Positions 33,541 to 44,195 are shown, counted from the first letter of the stretch. The stretch: 64,000 nt of DNA from Prorocentrum cordatum (GCA_963575745.1 CAUYUJ010014208.1:62001-126000), one strand, 5' to 3'. Made by a program: numbers and translations. The notes: a model not told the origin generated them from the letters alone.

Positions 33541-34600
33541 GGGTCGGCGCCAGCGGGGGCCCCAGGGCGCTGCCGCGCCCGCGGGAACGTAGACCGACGT
33601 CCTCTCGTGCCTGGCGCGAGCACGCATGAGGGCGACGATGACATGCATTGGTGCAATGTAGGGCTGGGCTCTGCCTTGGCCAGGCTTCTCGTAGTCGATA
33701 GTGCGCCGCTCCCACTGTGCGAGGCCATCCCTGGGCGAGCGAATGGCGCCCCGAACGCGCTCGATTAGGGGGCGGCGGCTCATCGTGGTGAGGAACATTT
33801 GAAATGCACGTGGCTGTCTGGGTGTTTCCCCGTGAGCGCTAGGAACCGGCGGGGGGCGTCGGGCTCGTGGCGTGCGGGAGCGTAGGTGCCCGGGCCTCCC
33901 ATCGCCTTGTTGGCGCGACACAAGTCATGCCGCTGGTGTGCCCCCCCGCCCATTGCCGCGCCGTGACCCGCTCCACGAAGGCCGGCGGGTTGTCCACGAG
34001 CGCCCCGGCCCCTGAGGCAGACTCGCTAGGCGACTGCTCCGCAGCTTGGCCCGCGCCCAGCTCTGCGCTCGCACGAGGCCCGTTCGCATCGGGGGGCGAA
34101 GGCATAGTGGGCGATGCGTCGAGGCCCGCCCCGTCTCCGCGGGCAGGCGGCGCGTGCGGGGGCGGCGGGGCCAGCGCAGTTCGGGCACTGGGTCGCCATC
34201 GGCTGGAAAAGTCAGCGGCGGGTGACGGCTGGGGGCCCCCGTCGCCCTGTGGCCCCGCGCGGTCCGTCGAAGGTGGCGCCGGTGCAGGGGTGATCTCGCG
34301 GGCAAAGCCCGCCCGCCGAGGCGGCGTGTCCGCGTGCGCGGCGGGCGGGGCCTGCAGCGGGCTGGTCGCGTGCTCGGGCACGGGGGCCCCTGGTGGATGT
34401 GGGGGGGGGGGGCGGGGAGCAGCGAATCGCCCTCTGTCCACCATTCGCCAGACTGTGGCCTCGTCTTCCAAGGTTCTTTCCACCGTAATTAATGCCCAGG
34501 TCGTCCTCCGGGATGCTCTCGCTCTCCTCGCCCTCGCACTTCTCTTCCAGGGGCTCCTCCGCCGCTCCCTCGATGGTCTCCTCGATGGTCCCCTCCCCAG
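33541..34600. other. GC-rich spacer with long minus frame
   Basis: A minus frame is open here and translates to a Pro/Ala-rich, low-complexity sequence (PPPPHPPGAPVPEHA). It continues into the neighbouring satellite, so I treat it as non-coding. Confidence 0.4.
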
Positions 34601-35485
34601 CGGTGGGCCCCCCTTCCTCCTGCGACTCGCGACTATCTTCGCACTCCTCCCAATGGAGGCGACTGACCGCCGCAGAGTCTGTTGGAATCCGAGGCGGCTG
34701 GATGTTCCCAGGGGTCGTGTCGCCAATGGGTTGTGTTGGACGGTCGGGAAGGTCCTCTCTGTCTTCTCCCTGCCCCTTCTCGCAAAACCCCTTGGAATCC
34801 GAGGCGGCTTGGTGTTCCCAGGGGTCGTGTTGCCAGTGGGTTGTGTTGGACGGTCAACAAAGATCTCTCTGTCTTCTCCGTGCCCCTCACCCTGCGACTT
34901 GCGGCTGTCATCGCAATCTTCCCGGTGGAAGCGACTGACCGTCGCAGAGGATATTGGAATCCGAAGCGGCTGGGTGTTCCTTGAGGTCGTGTTGCCAGTG
35001 GGTTGTGTTGGACGGTCGGCATGGTCCTCTCTGTCTGTTCCCTGCCCCTTCTCCTGCGGCTCGCGACCCATTTCGCAATTCTCCCGGTGTGTGTGTGTGT
35101 GTGTGTGAACGACCACCGCAGAGTCTGTTGGGATCCGAGGCGGCAGGGTGTTCCCAGTGGTTGCGTTGCCAGCGGGTTGTGTGGGGCGGTCGGTAAAGTC
35201 CTCTCTGTCTTCTCCCTGCCCCTCACCCTGCGACTCGCGACTATCATCGCATTCTTCCCGGTGGCGGCGACTGACCGTCGCAGAGTCCGTTGGAATCCGA
35301 AGCGGTTGGGTGTGCCAAAAGGTCGCGTTGCCAGTGGGTCGTGTTGGACGGTCGGCAAGGTCCTCCCTGAATTCTGCCTGCTCCTCCTGCGATTCGCGAC
35401 TATCTTCGCGCTCTTCCCGGTGGAGGCGACCCATTTCGCAATCTTCCCGGTGTAGGCGACTAACCGTCGCATCTCGAGGAATCAT
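34600..35485 (+). repeat. ~165-bp satellite, cluster B, about five copies
   Basis: Units begin GTTGGAATCCGAGGCGGCTG at about 34680, 34790, 34951, 35123 and 35289 (spacings 110, 161, 172, 166). They are the same family as 31.2-32.2 kb. One copy holds a (GT)n insert at 35089-35107. Confidence 0.9.
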
Positions 35486-36394
35486 GGGCAGTGAGGGAGG
35501 AGAAAAGTCAGTCTCAGGGGAAACGCCCTGCGTAGGCGGGGCGCCGGCCCACCCGTCGGTGCGCTGGGTCTGCGTCTATGTCATGCCGCCGGGCAGCTTT
35601 GTTGGACAACCGCGCAAGCCAGGCGGTCCCAGGAGAGTGTCGACACAGGTTCCCTGTTCCCCTGCAGCCTGGTGGCCTAGAGCTGTAGCAAGACGTATGC
35701 AATGACCAGGTCGTATGCTGGTGTCGCGCATGTGTCGATCACTCATAAGCCGTGCCTCAGCCATGCGCTCAGCCCAGCGAAGCTCGACGCATACATCCCA
35801 ATACCATGCTGACACAGAACAGCGACGACCTCGGGCTCGCAGTCTGTGGTAAGGTCGTTTGCGGGCGGGGCCGCCGAAACGTCACATCTTGGTCCAGACG
35901 GAGAAGTATTTTGCTCTGCTCGCTGACGAGCCGCGCGCTGTTTTGCGCGGCGGGCTGCCCAAACTGTGGTGGCGTAGTCGAATCCGCGGCCCTGCTGACT
36001 ATGCCAATTCTGGCCGTGCCAACTCTGAATATCATGTGGGAGACCATGCTGACTGTGCCAAGCTTGACTGTGCCAACCGCGAAGGTCCTGCCACTCTGAC
36101 CAGGCCCGCCAGAAAGCCAGGCGCTCATCACGGAAATGTGGAACGGAAAAACGGAACAAATGAAGGGAAGGGAGCGGGCAGAGGCCCCCTGACGGCGCGC
36201 AGCTTGGGCCAGAGCGGCTTGAGCCGGAGGGGGGTACGGAGGCTGGTGGGATACGCGGAACGTCAGGAATTCCGAAACGGGACGAGCCAAGAGGTGGCGA
36301 ATCTGGACCAACGCGAAACGCACGGTGAATGGATAGACCGAAACGCGGCGAACCGAAGCACGACAAACTGCATCAAGACGTGCCGAAACAATTT
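35486..36394. other. Spacer, no gene recognised
   Basis: Includes one block of GACTATGCCAATTCTGGCCG / GACTGTGCCAAC words (35997-36082) related to the 31-32 kb repeats. A minus frame (FDYATTVWAARRAKQRAARQ) is open but matches nothing I know. Confidence 0.4.
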
Positions 36395-36830
36395 TAACTG
36401 ACGGGCGAAAGAAACCCATGTAAAAACACATCGTGGTGGCTCACAGGTGAAACGGATGAAAAGAACCCATGTGAAGTCACATGGTTATGGCTCCTGGGCG
36501 GAAGGAACCCATGTAAACACACATGTTGCAAAAACACACGGTTCGCGCTGACGGGTGAACGGAGCCCACGTACAACACACGTGGATTGGCTCACGAGCGG
36601 AAAGAACCCATGTAAAAACACACGGTTTCGGCTCACGGGAGAAATAACCCATGTACAAACACACGGTTTGGGTCCACGAGCGAACATAACTTAGTAACAA
36701 CACATGGTGTTGGCTCACTGGCGAAATGAACTTATCTACAACACGCATGTTCTGCGCTCACGGGCAAACATAACCCATGTAAATACACATGGTGTTGGCT
36801 CAAGGGCGAATCTAACCCATGTAAAAACAT
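36395..36830 (+). repeat. AACCCATGTAAAAACACACGG array, about eight copies
   Basis: Units of about 50-57 bp contain AACCCATGTAAAAACACA, then GGCTCACGGGCGAA. The unit holds an interrupted palindrome (CCCATGT...ACATGG). A reverse-oriented relative (GAGCTGAACCCATGTGTTTT, CACATGG) lies at 56950-57100. Confidence 0.88.
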
Positions 36831-36869
36831 TGCTCGTCTTCCATCTCTTGCAATTGCTGTTTCATTACC

Positions 36870-37140
36870 GTGGTTCCTCTTCCTCGCCTATTTTGAATGC
36901 AGTCCTTCTTCTCCTTCTACGATATCCTTCTCATCTTGGAAGCCTCCCCTCTTCCTCTTCCTCTTCTTTCTGCTCATATCTAATATTTCCCCCCACAGAT
37001 CTATACGTCGTATTCCTAATGTTGGTCCTTCTCCTGGGATGTCGTTCTCCTCCTCGGACTTCCTCCTCTTCCTCCTCCTATCTTCCAGGATTCCCTTTGC
37101 GTTGCTCATGTTCCTGCTCCTCCTCCTCCTCATTGATTTC
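36870..37140 (+). repeat. TCCTCTTCCTC low-complexity DNA
   Basis: Imperfect CTC/CTT-rich pyrimidine tract. Confidence 0.8.
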
Positions 37141-37199
37141 TCGACATGCTTGAACTCTGTCGTCGTTCTCGCCTTTTCGGACGCCCTACGAACTTTCGC

Positions 37200-37440
37200 C
37201 GCTCCAGGACGGCCCAACAAGCCCGCAAGAGACTCCCAAGGCAGCCAAAGAGGATAACTAGAAGGCCAAAAAGGCCCTCAAGACGGCCCAAGAGGGCCCC
37301 AAGAGGAATAACTCGAACTTACGTTTCGATCCCTCCGCCCGTAGAGGACCTCTGGGACCGCCAACTGGCGCCCAAAGTGCCCCCACAAGAGAGCCCCAAG
37401 AGGCTTCAAAACTGTTTCCCCCCAAAGCACCCGCCAAGCT
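37200..37440 (+). repeat. Phased CAAGA tract
   Basis: CCCAACAAGC, CGCAAGAGAC, TCCCAAGGC, GGCCCAAGAGGGCC and CCCCAAGAGG in 10-12-bp register. Confidence 0.75.
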
Positions 37441-37444
37441 TCTG

Positions 37445-38170
37445 ACCACAGTCCACACGCATGGGGTTTGACTAGCTATGCTTGGACATCGTTCGAACGC
37501 CAAGGGCTTGTACTAGAACTAGTGATGTTGACGTGCGCGCGCAGTGGCGCGCGCATGTGCCCCGCATCACATTGTTGCCAGGGGTTGCCTGTGAGCCCTC
37601 TTTAGAGTAACGCATGTGCAGCGCAAAATATACTCCAGGGCATCTGCAGTCACCGGCCTGACCAAAGGAACGATACATAAGAAACGAAACGCCTTCTCTC
37701 AAGGAGTAACGCATACGGAGCGATACATGATGCATAACGCAGAAGGAACGATCAATAACGCATGCAAGCCTAAGGAACGACCGAGCCCCTTTTGAAAAGT
37801 AAGTGTTCCCTCAAGCCGCTCACTATATGAACCCAGAATTCTGAGCGTATCTCAAGCGAAAAGGGCTGAAATGGGGTGGACGACCTGAGATCAGGACACA
37901 CCCGAGCCCAAAACTGCGAGGATACCTTGCACGAAACCGGATCGGACCACATGAGGTGAGGTCAGACCCCCGTGCGTGGCGTTAAGAAAGCTCGAAGCTA
38001 AGAAGAGGGATTTCACTCGAAGCGTTTTCTGAAACAGTAGTCCAGGTCCACCTATACGAAAGTTCGGCGAACAAAACACCTCAGAGAAAACGCCCAGGGT
38101 CAGGTCCAGATTCTTGGTTTTCGTGAGCAGAATTTGGAGTCCATGAACGTTGATGCTTTTTCGTAGGATT
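37445..38170. other. Spacer with AAGGAACGAT words
   Basis: AAGGAACGA(T/C) occurs at 37667, 37741 and 37771 and resembles 5710-5735. GCGCGCGCAGTGGCGCGCGC (37533-37552) is a small palindrome. Diverged relatives of the 38.2-kb unit begin near 37840. Confidence 0.5.
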
Positions 38171-38625
38171 TCTGATCGGTGCATATGAATCCATGGTTGC
38201 GAGGATGTGTGAAGCGAAGATGGCTGTACCACCTGAGGCCAGGGCATCTCCGAGCCCGGAATTGCGACGATGTATCAAGCGAAACTGGCTGGACCACCTC
38301 AGGTCAGGGCATCCCTGGGCCCAGAATTGTTGGCATGTCTCAGGCGAAACTGGCTGGACCTCTCGCGTGGCATCTAGGAACTCATAATTAATTGTGAGGA
38401 TGTCTCGAGCGAAACGGCATGGACCGCCCCAGTACACTGGCGAGGATGTCTGAAGCGAAACGGGCTGGACCACCTCTTGCGTGGCATTTCGAAGGCCCAC
38501 AATCGCGAGGATGTCTCAAGCGAATTCGGCCGGACCACCTCGCACGTGGTATCTCGGGGCCCAGAATTGCTAGGATGGCCTCGCCGAAACGGATCCGAAC
38601 CACCTCTCGCAGGTGGTCTAGGAGC
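38170..38625 (+). repeat. ~63-bp tandem array with GAGGATGTCTCAAGCGAAA core
   Basis: The core occurs at about 38206, 38268, 38334, 38397, 38440 and 38507, each followed by CTGGCTGGACCACCTC and a GGGCCCAGAATTG-type tail. The core is shared with the 131-bp satellite, which otherwise has a different unit. Confidence 0.88.
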
Positions 38626-38639
38626 TCAGAACCCCACCA

Positions 38640-39090
38640 ACCCTCTGGGCGGAGGTGGTTAAACACGCTTCCTCTCTTTCCTCTCGGGGATGGTTTCATC
38701 ACTGCTCCCGGATGAAATGCACTCCATCCCCCACCCACCGACGGCTAACCCGAGTCACTGCCAACATTCCGCACCATTCCTGTCAAGAAACACACCCCGG
38801 CGGCTTCACCTTAGAGTGCCGAAGTGCTACGCCTGCTACAGCGCGATGGTCATCGAGTTGTAGACAGACAGGAGTCCGAGTTGTAAGAGAGCATCTGAAG
38901 GCCAAGAGAGCGACGCTCAGATCAGAACAGGATATCTCGCCTGAACCCAAAATGCCAAGCTCGGCAATACACCCTAACAAAAAACGAACCAACCACAAGT
39001 CGCTGAATTCGGGGTGGGCGGCAACGGCGACAGCCTCTAGATTGAAAACGATAGAATAGGAATAAGGTAGAGTAGAGTCGTGTCGATGAA
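38640..39090. other. Spacer, nothing recognised
   Basis: Ordinary-complexity DNA without long frames of interest. Confidence 0.4.
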
Positions 39091-39094
39091 TCAA

Positions 39095-39340
39095 TGATTT
39101 GGCCTCGTCGGGCTTGCCTGGCGAACCTCTCGAAGGTCTCTGGGGCGGTCTTGGAAGTCTCTTGGGGGACTCTATGGTCATCTTGGGCAGTATTGAGGCC
39201 ATCTTAGGCCGTCTTGGGTGCGTCGTGGGCCGTCTTCGAGACATCTTGCGGCCATCCTGCTCTTTCTTGGAGCCGCCTTGAAGTCTGTCTTAGCCATATT
39301 GGTACCATGTTCAAGCCATGTTAGACGAGACTTCCGACCG
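39095..39340 (+). repeat. Phased TCTTGG tract (orientation reversed)
   Basis: TCTTGGGCAG, TCTTAGGCCG, TCTTGGGTGC, TCTTCGAGAC and TCTTGCGGCC at 10-12 bp. It is the only TCTTG-oriented tract right of 21 kb. Confidence 0.75.
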
Positions 39341-39517
39341 CAACTTCCTTTTCTAAAGTGCTGGCTCGACGGGCGAAAGGTCACTGGGAAAATCTACAAG
39401 ACCCAGCAGAAGCCCAGAAATTTGGTGCGCTGTGCACCCCTGCGGCAAGCCACTGGGGGTGGCGGGCCGAGTGGGGGTGCAGGAGGAGATGGAGGAGGAG
39501 GAGGCGGACTATGAGGG

Positions 39518-39585
<68 letters not shown>

Positions 39586-40262
39586 CTGATGACCATGAAT
39601 CTTATGATGATGATGGTGGTGACGATTCACAATGATGCTGCTGCTGATGATGGTAATGCTGCTGATGGCGAGCAATGACGACGATGACGATGCTGACGAC
39701 GATGCTGATGCTGCTGATGATGATGACGATTATTATTGCTGTTATTGTTATTATGATTGTTATTATTATTATAATTATAATTATTATTTTTATCATTTTT
39801 ATTATTATTATTAGCATTACGACAAGGATGACGCAACTGCTGACCATGGTGTTAATGATGATGGTGATTCTGGTTCTAATTATGATGATGCTGCTGATGA
39901 TGGTGATGACGACAATGATAACGATGCCGACGCCGACGCCGACGACGATGACGACAACGAGGAGGATGATGAGGATGATGATGATGATGCTGATGATGAT
40001 ACTGAGTATGAGGAGGATGATGATGATGCTGATGATGCTGATGATGATGAGGACGATGATGACGATGATGCTGCTGATGATAACAAATGATGATGCTGTT
40101 GATTATGATGATGATGCTGATGATGCTGATGATGATGCTGCTGATGATGATAAAGATGATGATGCTGATGATGATGAGGATTGTGATGATGAGGATGAGG
40201 ATGAAGATGCTGTTGTTATTGTTGTTGATGGTGATAATGAAGAGGAGGATGAGGAGGAGGAC
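39518..40262 (+). repeat. GAT/GCTGAT compound microsatellite, about 740 bp
   Basis: Pure (GAT)n at 39519-39582, then GATGATGCTGCTGATGATGG mixtures, a TTATTATTA block at 39727-39820, and more (GAT)n with GAC and GAG variants to 40262. All long Asp, Met or Ser frames are artefacts. Confidence 0.98.
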
Positions 40263-40299
40263 TCACATGGCTCATAGGGCTGGGACTGTACGGGAGGGC

Positions 40300-40445
40300 T
40301 CACAGGTTCATAAGACTCAAAGGCCACGAGGTCCTCAAGAGGCCCCGAAACATCCCACCAGAAAGCCTAAATCTCCCTCCAGGAGGCTCCCGAGAGGCCT
40401 CGACGAGATCCCAACGAACATCCAAGAGGCCTCAGACCCACAACC
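40300..40445 (+). repeat. Short phased CAAGA tract
   Basis: CCTCAAGAGGCCCCGAAACATC, CCAAGAGGCC and similar words. Ends CCACAACCCAGGCACGGTGG, the inverted counterpart of the border at 15575-15600. Confidence 0.7.
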
Positions 40446-40693
40446 CAGGCACGGTGGCTGGATGGGCCGACATCTATTCGATACGTATTGCATGTTTCAT
40501 TTGTTTTTTGTTCAAGGGCAAGGGCAGTGCCTGTTCCAGCGTGCTTATCGATAATGCGAACAACCTAAGTTCACTGAGCCCCACTGCTGGCCACGCGGCT
40601 TCAGTGGATTTAAATTGCGCCTCTACGCATTATCAGCGAAATTATGAAACATATCAACAAGTGATCGCCTACTTCCACGATTCCATGGCTCGC

Positions 40694-42739
40694 CTAATCC
40701 GAGGATCCTACGGTATAGCAGTGGTCGAAGTCATCCATCATCCAAGCTGGGGTCTGTCGCGCACCGGCGGCACCATCCGACGTGGGTGAGGAGGGACGTA
40801 TGTTCAGGGGAGAAAACGGAGACAACTCAATTGAGGTCTCTGCGCCACAGTGGGGAAATCGCCCAACGGGCCTCGCATTCGCATTGCGGAGGCCGGCGGG
40901 CTTCAAATTGGCCACCACGATCTCGAGAGTCTCGTGAATCCACTGGACTTCCTGGTGCAGCACCGCCACGTCCAAATTCTTAGCCGCGCCTCGGAGCTTC
41001 AAGCAACCGAACATGAACTCCTCGGGGTCAAGTGTCCCAGACTTGTCGCGATCCAGGAGGAGGAAAAGCTTGCCCACCTGATCCGAATCCACACCCAATT
41101 GGCTGAAATAGGCCCCGATCTCGGGCTCCTTCATGCGCCCCCTAAGCTCTTCCACTGTGATGTCACCGTCCTCGTCGACATCCAGCTCCCGGAACACCTT
41201 CCTCATGGCCTGGAGGAAGTCCCTCTTGGCCATGAGCTCGCTCTGCACCACCAGGCCTCGGTCTGTCGTGCAGCGCATCAACGTGCCCTCAATGAGGACA
41301 GCCGTGACCACGTTGAGCAGGGTCAGGAACGAGAAGCCGATGTACAGCAAGAACACCCCCCTGTAACCCCAGCCGAGCGCGTCCAAAATCTGCCAGACCT
41401 CGTGCCAGTCGACGCCGCCGGACACCGCCTGGAAGAGGGTGAGCACGGCGAGGAACAGCGAGCCGAACCGCGCCTGCAAGCCCGCGGATGAGTCCTCTCC
41501 CCCGCTTTGGACGAGGAAAGCCAGTGTCCCCTCCGACAAGACGGTGCCAAAGATGAGCAGGATCGTGAAGATCAGCAAGCTGGACCACAGAAAACCCTTG
41601 ACCGCACCGGTGAGCGAATGGATCATGATGCGCAGCTCCCTGAAAAAGGGGTGTTGGCGAATGACGTCCGTCACAAGCACCAACGACAACAACCTGGCCA
41701 AACGCAATGTGGACAACATGGCAAGGACAACCCGGAACTGCGAGTAGGACCTCTGGTGTTGGTGTGAGTGCTGGCCAATGGTCTGAAGCAACTGTGCGAT
41801 CACAACGACGACGTGGAAATCCTGCCAGCCATGTCCAGTAGATATGGTCGGGTCTAACAGGCCTGCTGTGAAACCCAACAGGAGGTCTGTAACGAACATC
41901 ACACAGGATATGTCCATAAATGCACTCAATATTGTTGCGTCTTCGATGCCTCCCAAACTGTTGTGAATGCTAGAGGTTGCACGCTGTGCAGCATATTGCA
42001 TCTCCCACACAACAAGCACTGCATCCAGAAGCATCATCATGCCGCGAGCGAGCTGGTAGCCAGGATGCCTTACCAGCTTCGAGACAAAATCAGTCGTCTT
42101 TCTCACTGAGCTGAAAGTTCCTATCCTACTTCCAGGCAACCACATGGAACAACGACTAATCCATGACTTATGGCTAGACGTTACAAGGGTGTGCATCCAA
42201 TTCTTGTCCTCCTGCGTGAGGAAGAGGTTCCGTTCCGTTTGTAGCTTGCGAATCCTGGTCATCCCTTCGTCCGATTTGGCACTCCTGTTACTCGAAATGT
42301 GCTCTACGACAGTGCGGCCCGTGTCGCGGAACCTTACCTTCTTCGGCGAAATGGGGTGGTGGTGGTGATGGAGCACCTGGTCCGGGACCCGGTCTGCAGA
42401 TTCTGCCACTGCAGCGCGAGGCCCCGAAGACGCATCAGGATACTGCCGCCAAAGCTCCCTGTGCTTATCAAAGACCGCCTCCATGTCGAGCCTGAGGCGC
42501 TCCAGCGATTGGCGCACGCACGCAGCGTCTGCGCCTGCAGCAGGGACCCCTCCACATCTGTCGCGCTCGTCATCCCATCTTCCAGCAACTGATCGCACGG
42601 GTGATGCTGCTGCCCGCGCCGCGCTCACGCCCCCGCTGGGGCATCGAGGCGATGCTGCCGCTTCTCCTGGGCCCATGCCATTGCTCGGGAGACGGATAGA
42701 CGTTTTCATGGCGAGTGTAGCTGCCCCTCCTGCGCTCAT
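40694..42739 (-). CDS. Voltage-gated-type cation channel with EF-hand pair
   Basis: An intronless 681-codon gene, probably a plasma-membrane cation (Na+/Ca2+) channel gated by voltage and tuned by Ca2+. The start is the ATG at 42739; the frame is open ten codons further but only into the leader relic. Residues: polar N-terminus 1-225; S1 about 227-250; S2 270-295; S3 307-323; S4 335-357 with few charges (R336, R346, R349); S5 372-402; pore helix about 425-438 and filter SGGVDW 440-445; S6 459-486; EF-hand loops DVDEDGDITVEE (520-531) and DRDKSGTLDPEE (563-574), both with canonical Ca2+ ligands; short helix 590-612; Ser/Pro-rich tail; TAG stop. A single six-helix repeat implies a tetramer, like one-domain channels of other protists. 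The gene looks intact. Ion selectivity cannot be read with certainty. Confidence 0.93.
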   Translation of the reverse strand: MSAGGAATLAMKTSIRLPSNGMGPGEAAASPRCPSGGVSAARAAASPVRSVAGRWDDERDRCGGVPAAGADAACVRQSLERLRLDMEAVFDKHRELWRQYPDASSGPRAAVAESADRVPDQVLHHHHHPISPKKVRFRDTGRTVVEHISSNRSAKSDEGMTRIRKLQTERNLFLTQEDKNWMHTLVTSSHKSWISRCSMWLPGSRIGTFSSVRKTTDFVSKLVRHPGYQLARGMMMLLDAVLVVWEMQYAAQRATSSIHNSLGGIEDATILSAFMDISCVMFVTDLLLGFTAGLLDPTISTGHGWQDFHVVVVIAQLLQTIGQHSHQHQRSYSQFRVVLAMLSTLRLARLLSLVLVTDVIRQHPFFRELRIMIHSLTGAVKGFLWSSLLIFTILLIFGTVLSEGTLAFLVQSGGEDSSAGLQARFGSLFLAVLTLFQAVSGGVDWHEVWQILDALGWGYRGVFLLYIGFSFLTLLNVVTAVLIEGTLMRCTTDRGLVVQSELMAKRDFLQAMRKVFRELDVDEDGDITVEELRGRMKEPEIGAYFSQLGVDSDQVGKLFLLLDRDKSGTLDPEEFMFGCLKLRGAAKNLDVAVLHQEVQWIHETLEIVVANLKPAGLRNANARPVGRFPHCGAETSIELSPFSPLNIRPSSPTSDGAAGARQTPAWMMDDFDHCYTVGSSD

Positions 42740-42755
42740 GCTTCCGCTGTGCTGC

Positions 42756-42776
42756 CTTGATCCCAAATGGCGACGG
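42756..42776 (-). other. Spliced-leader relic upstream of channel gene
   Basis: On the minus strand these 21 nt read CCGTCGCCATTT followed by GGGATCAAG. Against the dinoflagellate spliced leader (CCGTAGCCATTT then TGGCTCAAG) 18 of 21 positions agree, and the base before it is T, allowed at the leader's variable first position. It ends 16 nt before the ATG, where a trans-spliced mRNA would carry it. With the lack of introns, this points to re-integration of a trans-spliced cDNA. By chance such a match at such a position is very unlikely. Confidence 0.82.
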
Positions 42777-42965
42777 ATGAATCCGCGTGTCAGTAGGCAC
42801 TGGATGACAGAATATGTGAATTAATAAACATTGTCACGTTGTGAATCTTGCATGGCGTGAAGAATATTGAATGTAGTGAGAATCGCATGATCAACATATT
42901 GTTTGTTGTGCTGGCAACATGTTCGCAATGCCGTTATGGCAGAGCAGTCCGTTTGCCTGGGTTGA

Positions 42966-43208
42966 TCACTCGACTTGCCTGGTAATGGCGGTAAAACGAA
43001 TGTAAAAACCCACACTGTAGTCGGAAAGTGATTGCCCACATGTGCCACCATCCCTACTAGTACGACGCAACGCGGGGAATTCTTCGTTCCAATCTTCCAC
43101 TGTGACTTTACACTCGTCGCCAATTCGCTCCTCCTCGGGGATGAGCGGGGTGACTGATACCGTGTAGCTTACTCCATCACGCTTAAACTCATTACTTTCG
43201 ATACACAC
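42966..43208 (-). CDS. Small hypothetical ORF, 80 codons
   Basis: Minus frame MCIESNEFKRDG...AITRQVE. It has balanced composition in an AT-neutral region without repeats, with many charged residues and beta-prone segments (YTVSVTPLIP, GFYIRFTAI). No domain recognised. It lies about 190 bp upstream of the channel's leader relic, same strand. It may be a chance frame or an exon of an unrecognised gene. Confidence 0.2.
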   Translation of the reverse strand: MCIESNEFKRDGVSYTVSVTPLIPEEERIGDECKVTVEDWNEEFPALRRTSRDGGTCGQSLSDYSVGFYIRFTAITRQVE

Positions 43209-43229
43209 TAAAACAAACTACGAATCGAC

Positions 43230-44195
43230 AGTACACACTATACCAAAATACGAATCGACAGCTGTGTCAGCGCATGCTACTGCAACGACTTACAATGCTA
43301 TGTTTTGTGTTCGGGTGAAAGAATACATACTTGTACTTGTACATGAGCTCGGCAATGCAGGACACTGTCACAATCGCGGATTCTGGCCCTGTGATGAATA
43401 TGCAACTCAAGGACAGGCACACCAGAATTATTACGTCCCCACTGCTTTCGGACTTACAATGCAGCTATTCAGCACATGGGCTTGCTGATGTCTCCGACGT
43501 GTGTCACGATTTCGCGGGAGCGGCTATTGATCTGGTATTCGTTCTCACAAGCTGAGGTAAGTGGACCCACGACAGAATAACATGCATTAGCGGCGAGCAG
43601 GGTCAAAGACCATCGCCTGCTCATGGATCGCCCTGTAACAACTATTCAACTCAGGGGAATCCCCACAACCTCTGGCTCCATGCGCCGTCGACCTGACGTA
43701 GCCTGGCCGTCCTGACCGCAACATGCGAGCAACTGCGCCCCAGGGCTGCTTCCCCACTGACTGCGCCCTCAGGCGGGGCTGCGTCCTGTGCACTGGCCTA
43801 GCCCCAAGGGGCCCCGACTCACGGAACCAATATGGGTCAAGGGACGGCGGGAGGAAAAGAAGGGTGAAGAGGGGGGACCCAAAAGTACCGATACCGCGAC
43901 TCCCCGGGCCTCTCCTGGGGCGCGTTCCGACCAGGATCTCGAGGCGAATCCAGCGGTGGCAAGGGCCTCGCAGGAGGCCCCCCAAACGGGGAACACGGGC
44001 GAAGGGTAGCGGTATGGGTACCTTTTTCCCCCCTCCGAGAGGCGGGGGGACGAGGAAACTTCGCAGCCCCTCTACTCTTCACGCCGTAGCGCGGCTGAGG
44101 CAGCCCGCACTCGCGCGCTGGAGCGGGCTAGAGGTGCCGGTTGTCGGGCAGCACGCGGGGGTGAGCAGTGGGACGGGCAGCCCCCTCTGCACTGA
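43230..44195. other. Spacer, no gene recognised
   Basis: ACAGTACACACTATACCAAAATACGAATCGACAG-type words occur twice near 43205-43260 as a short direct duplication (about 33 bp). The rest is unremarkable. Confidence 0.45.

Noticed and set aside
33839-35485. 548-residue minus frame
   Set aside because: It spans five copies of the ~165-bp satellite and a Pro/Ala-rich GC stretch; no domain or conserved segment.
36780-36806. TTGGCTCAAG resembling the leader 3' end
   Set aside because: It is part of a tandem unit whose other copies read GGCTCACGG; leader upstream part absent.
39675-40277. Met/Asp-rich 200-residue frame
   Set aside because: GAT microsatellite artefact.
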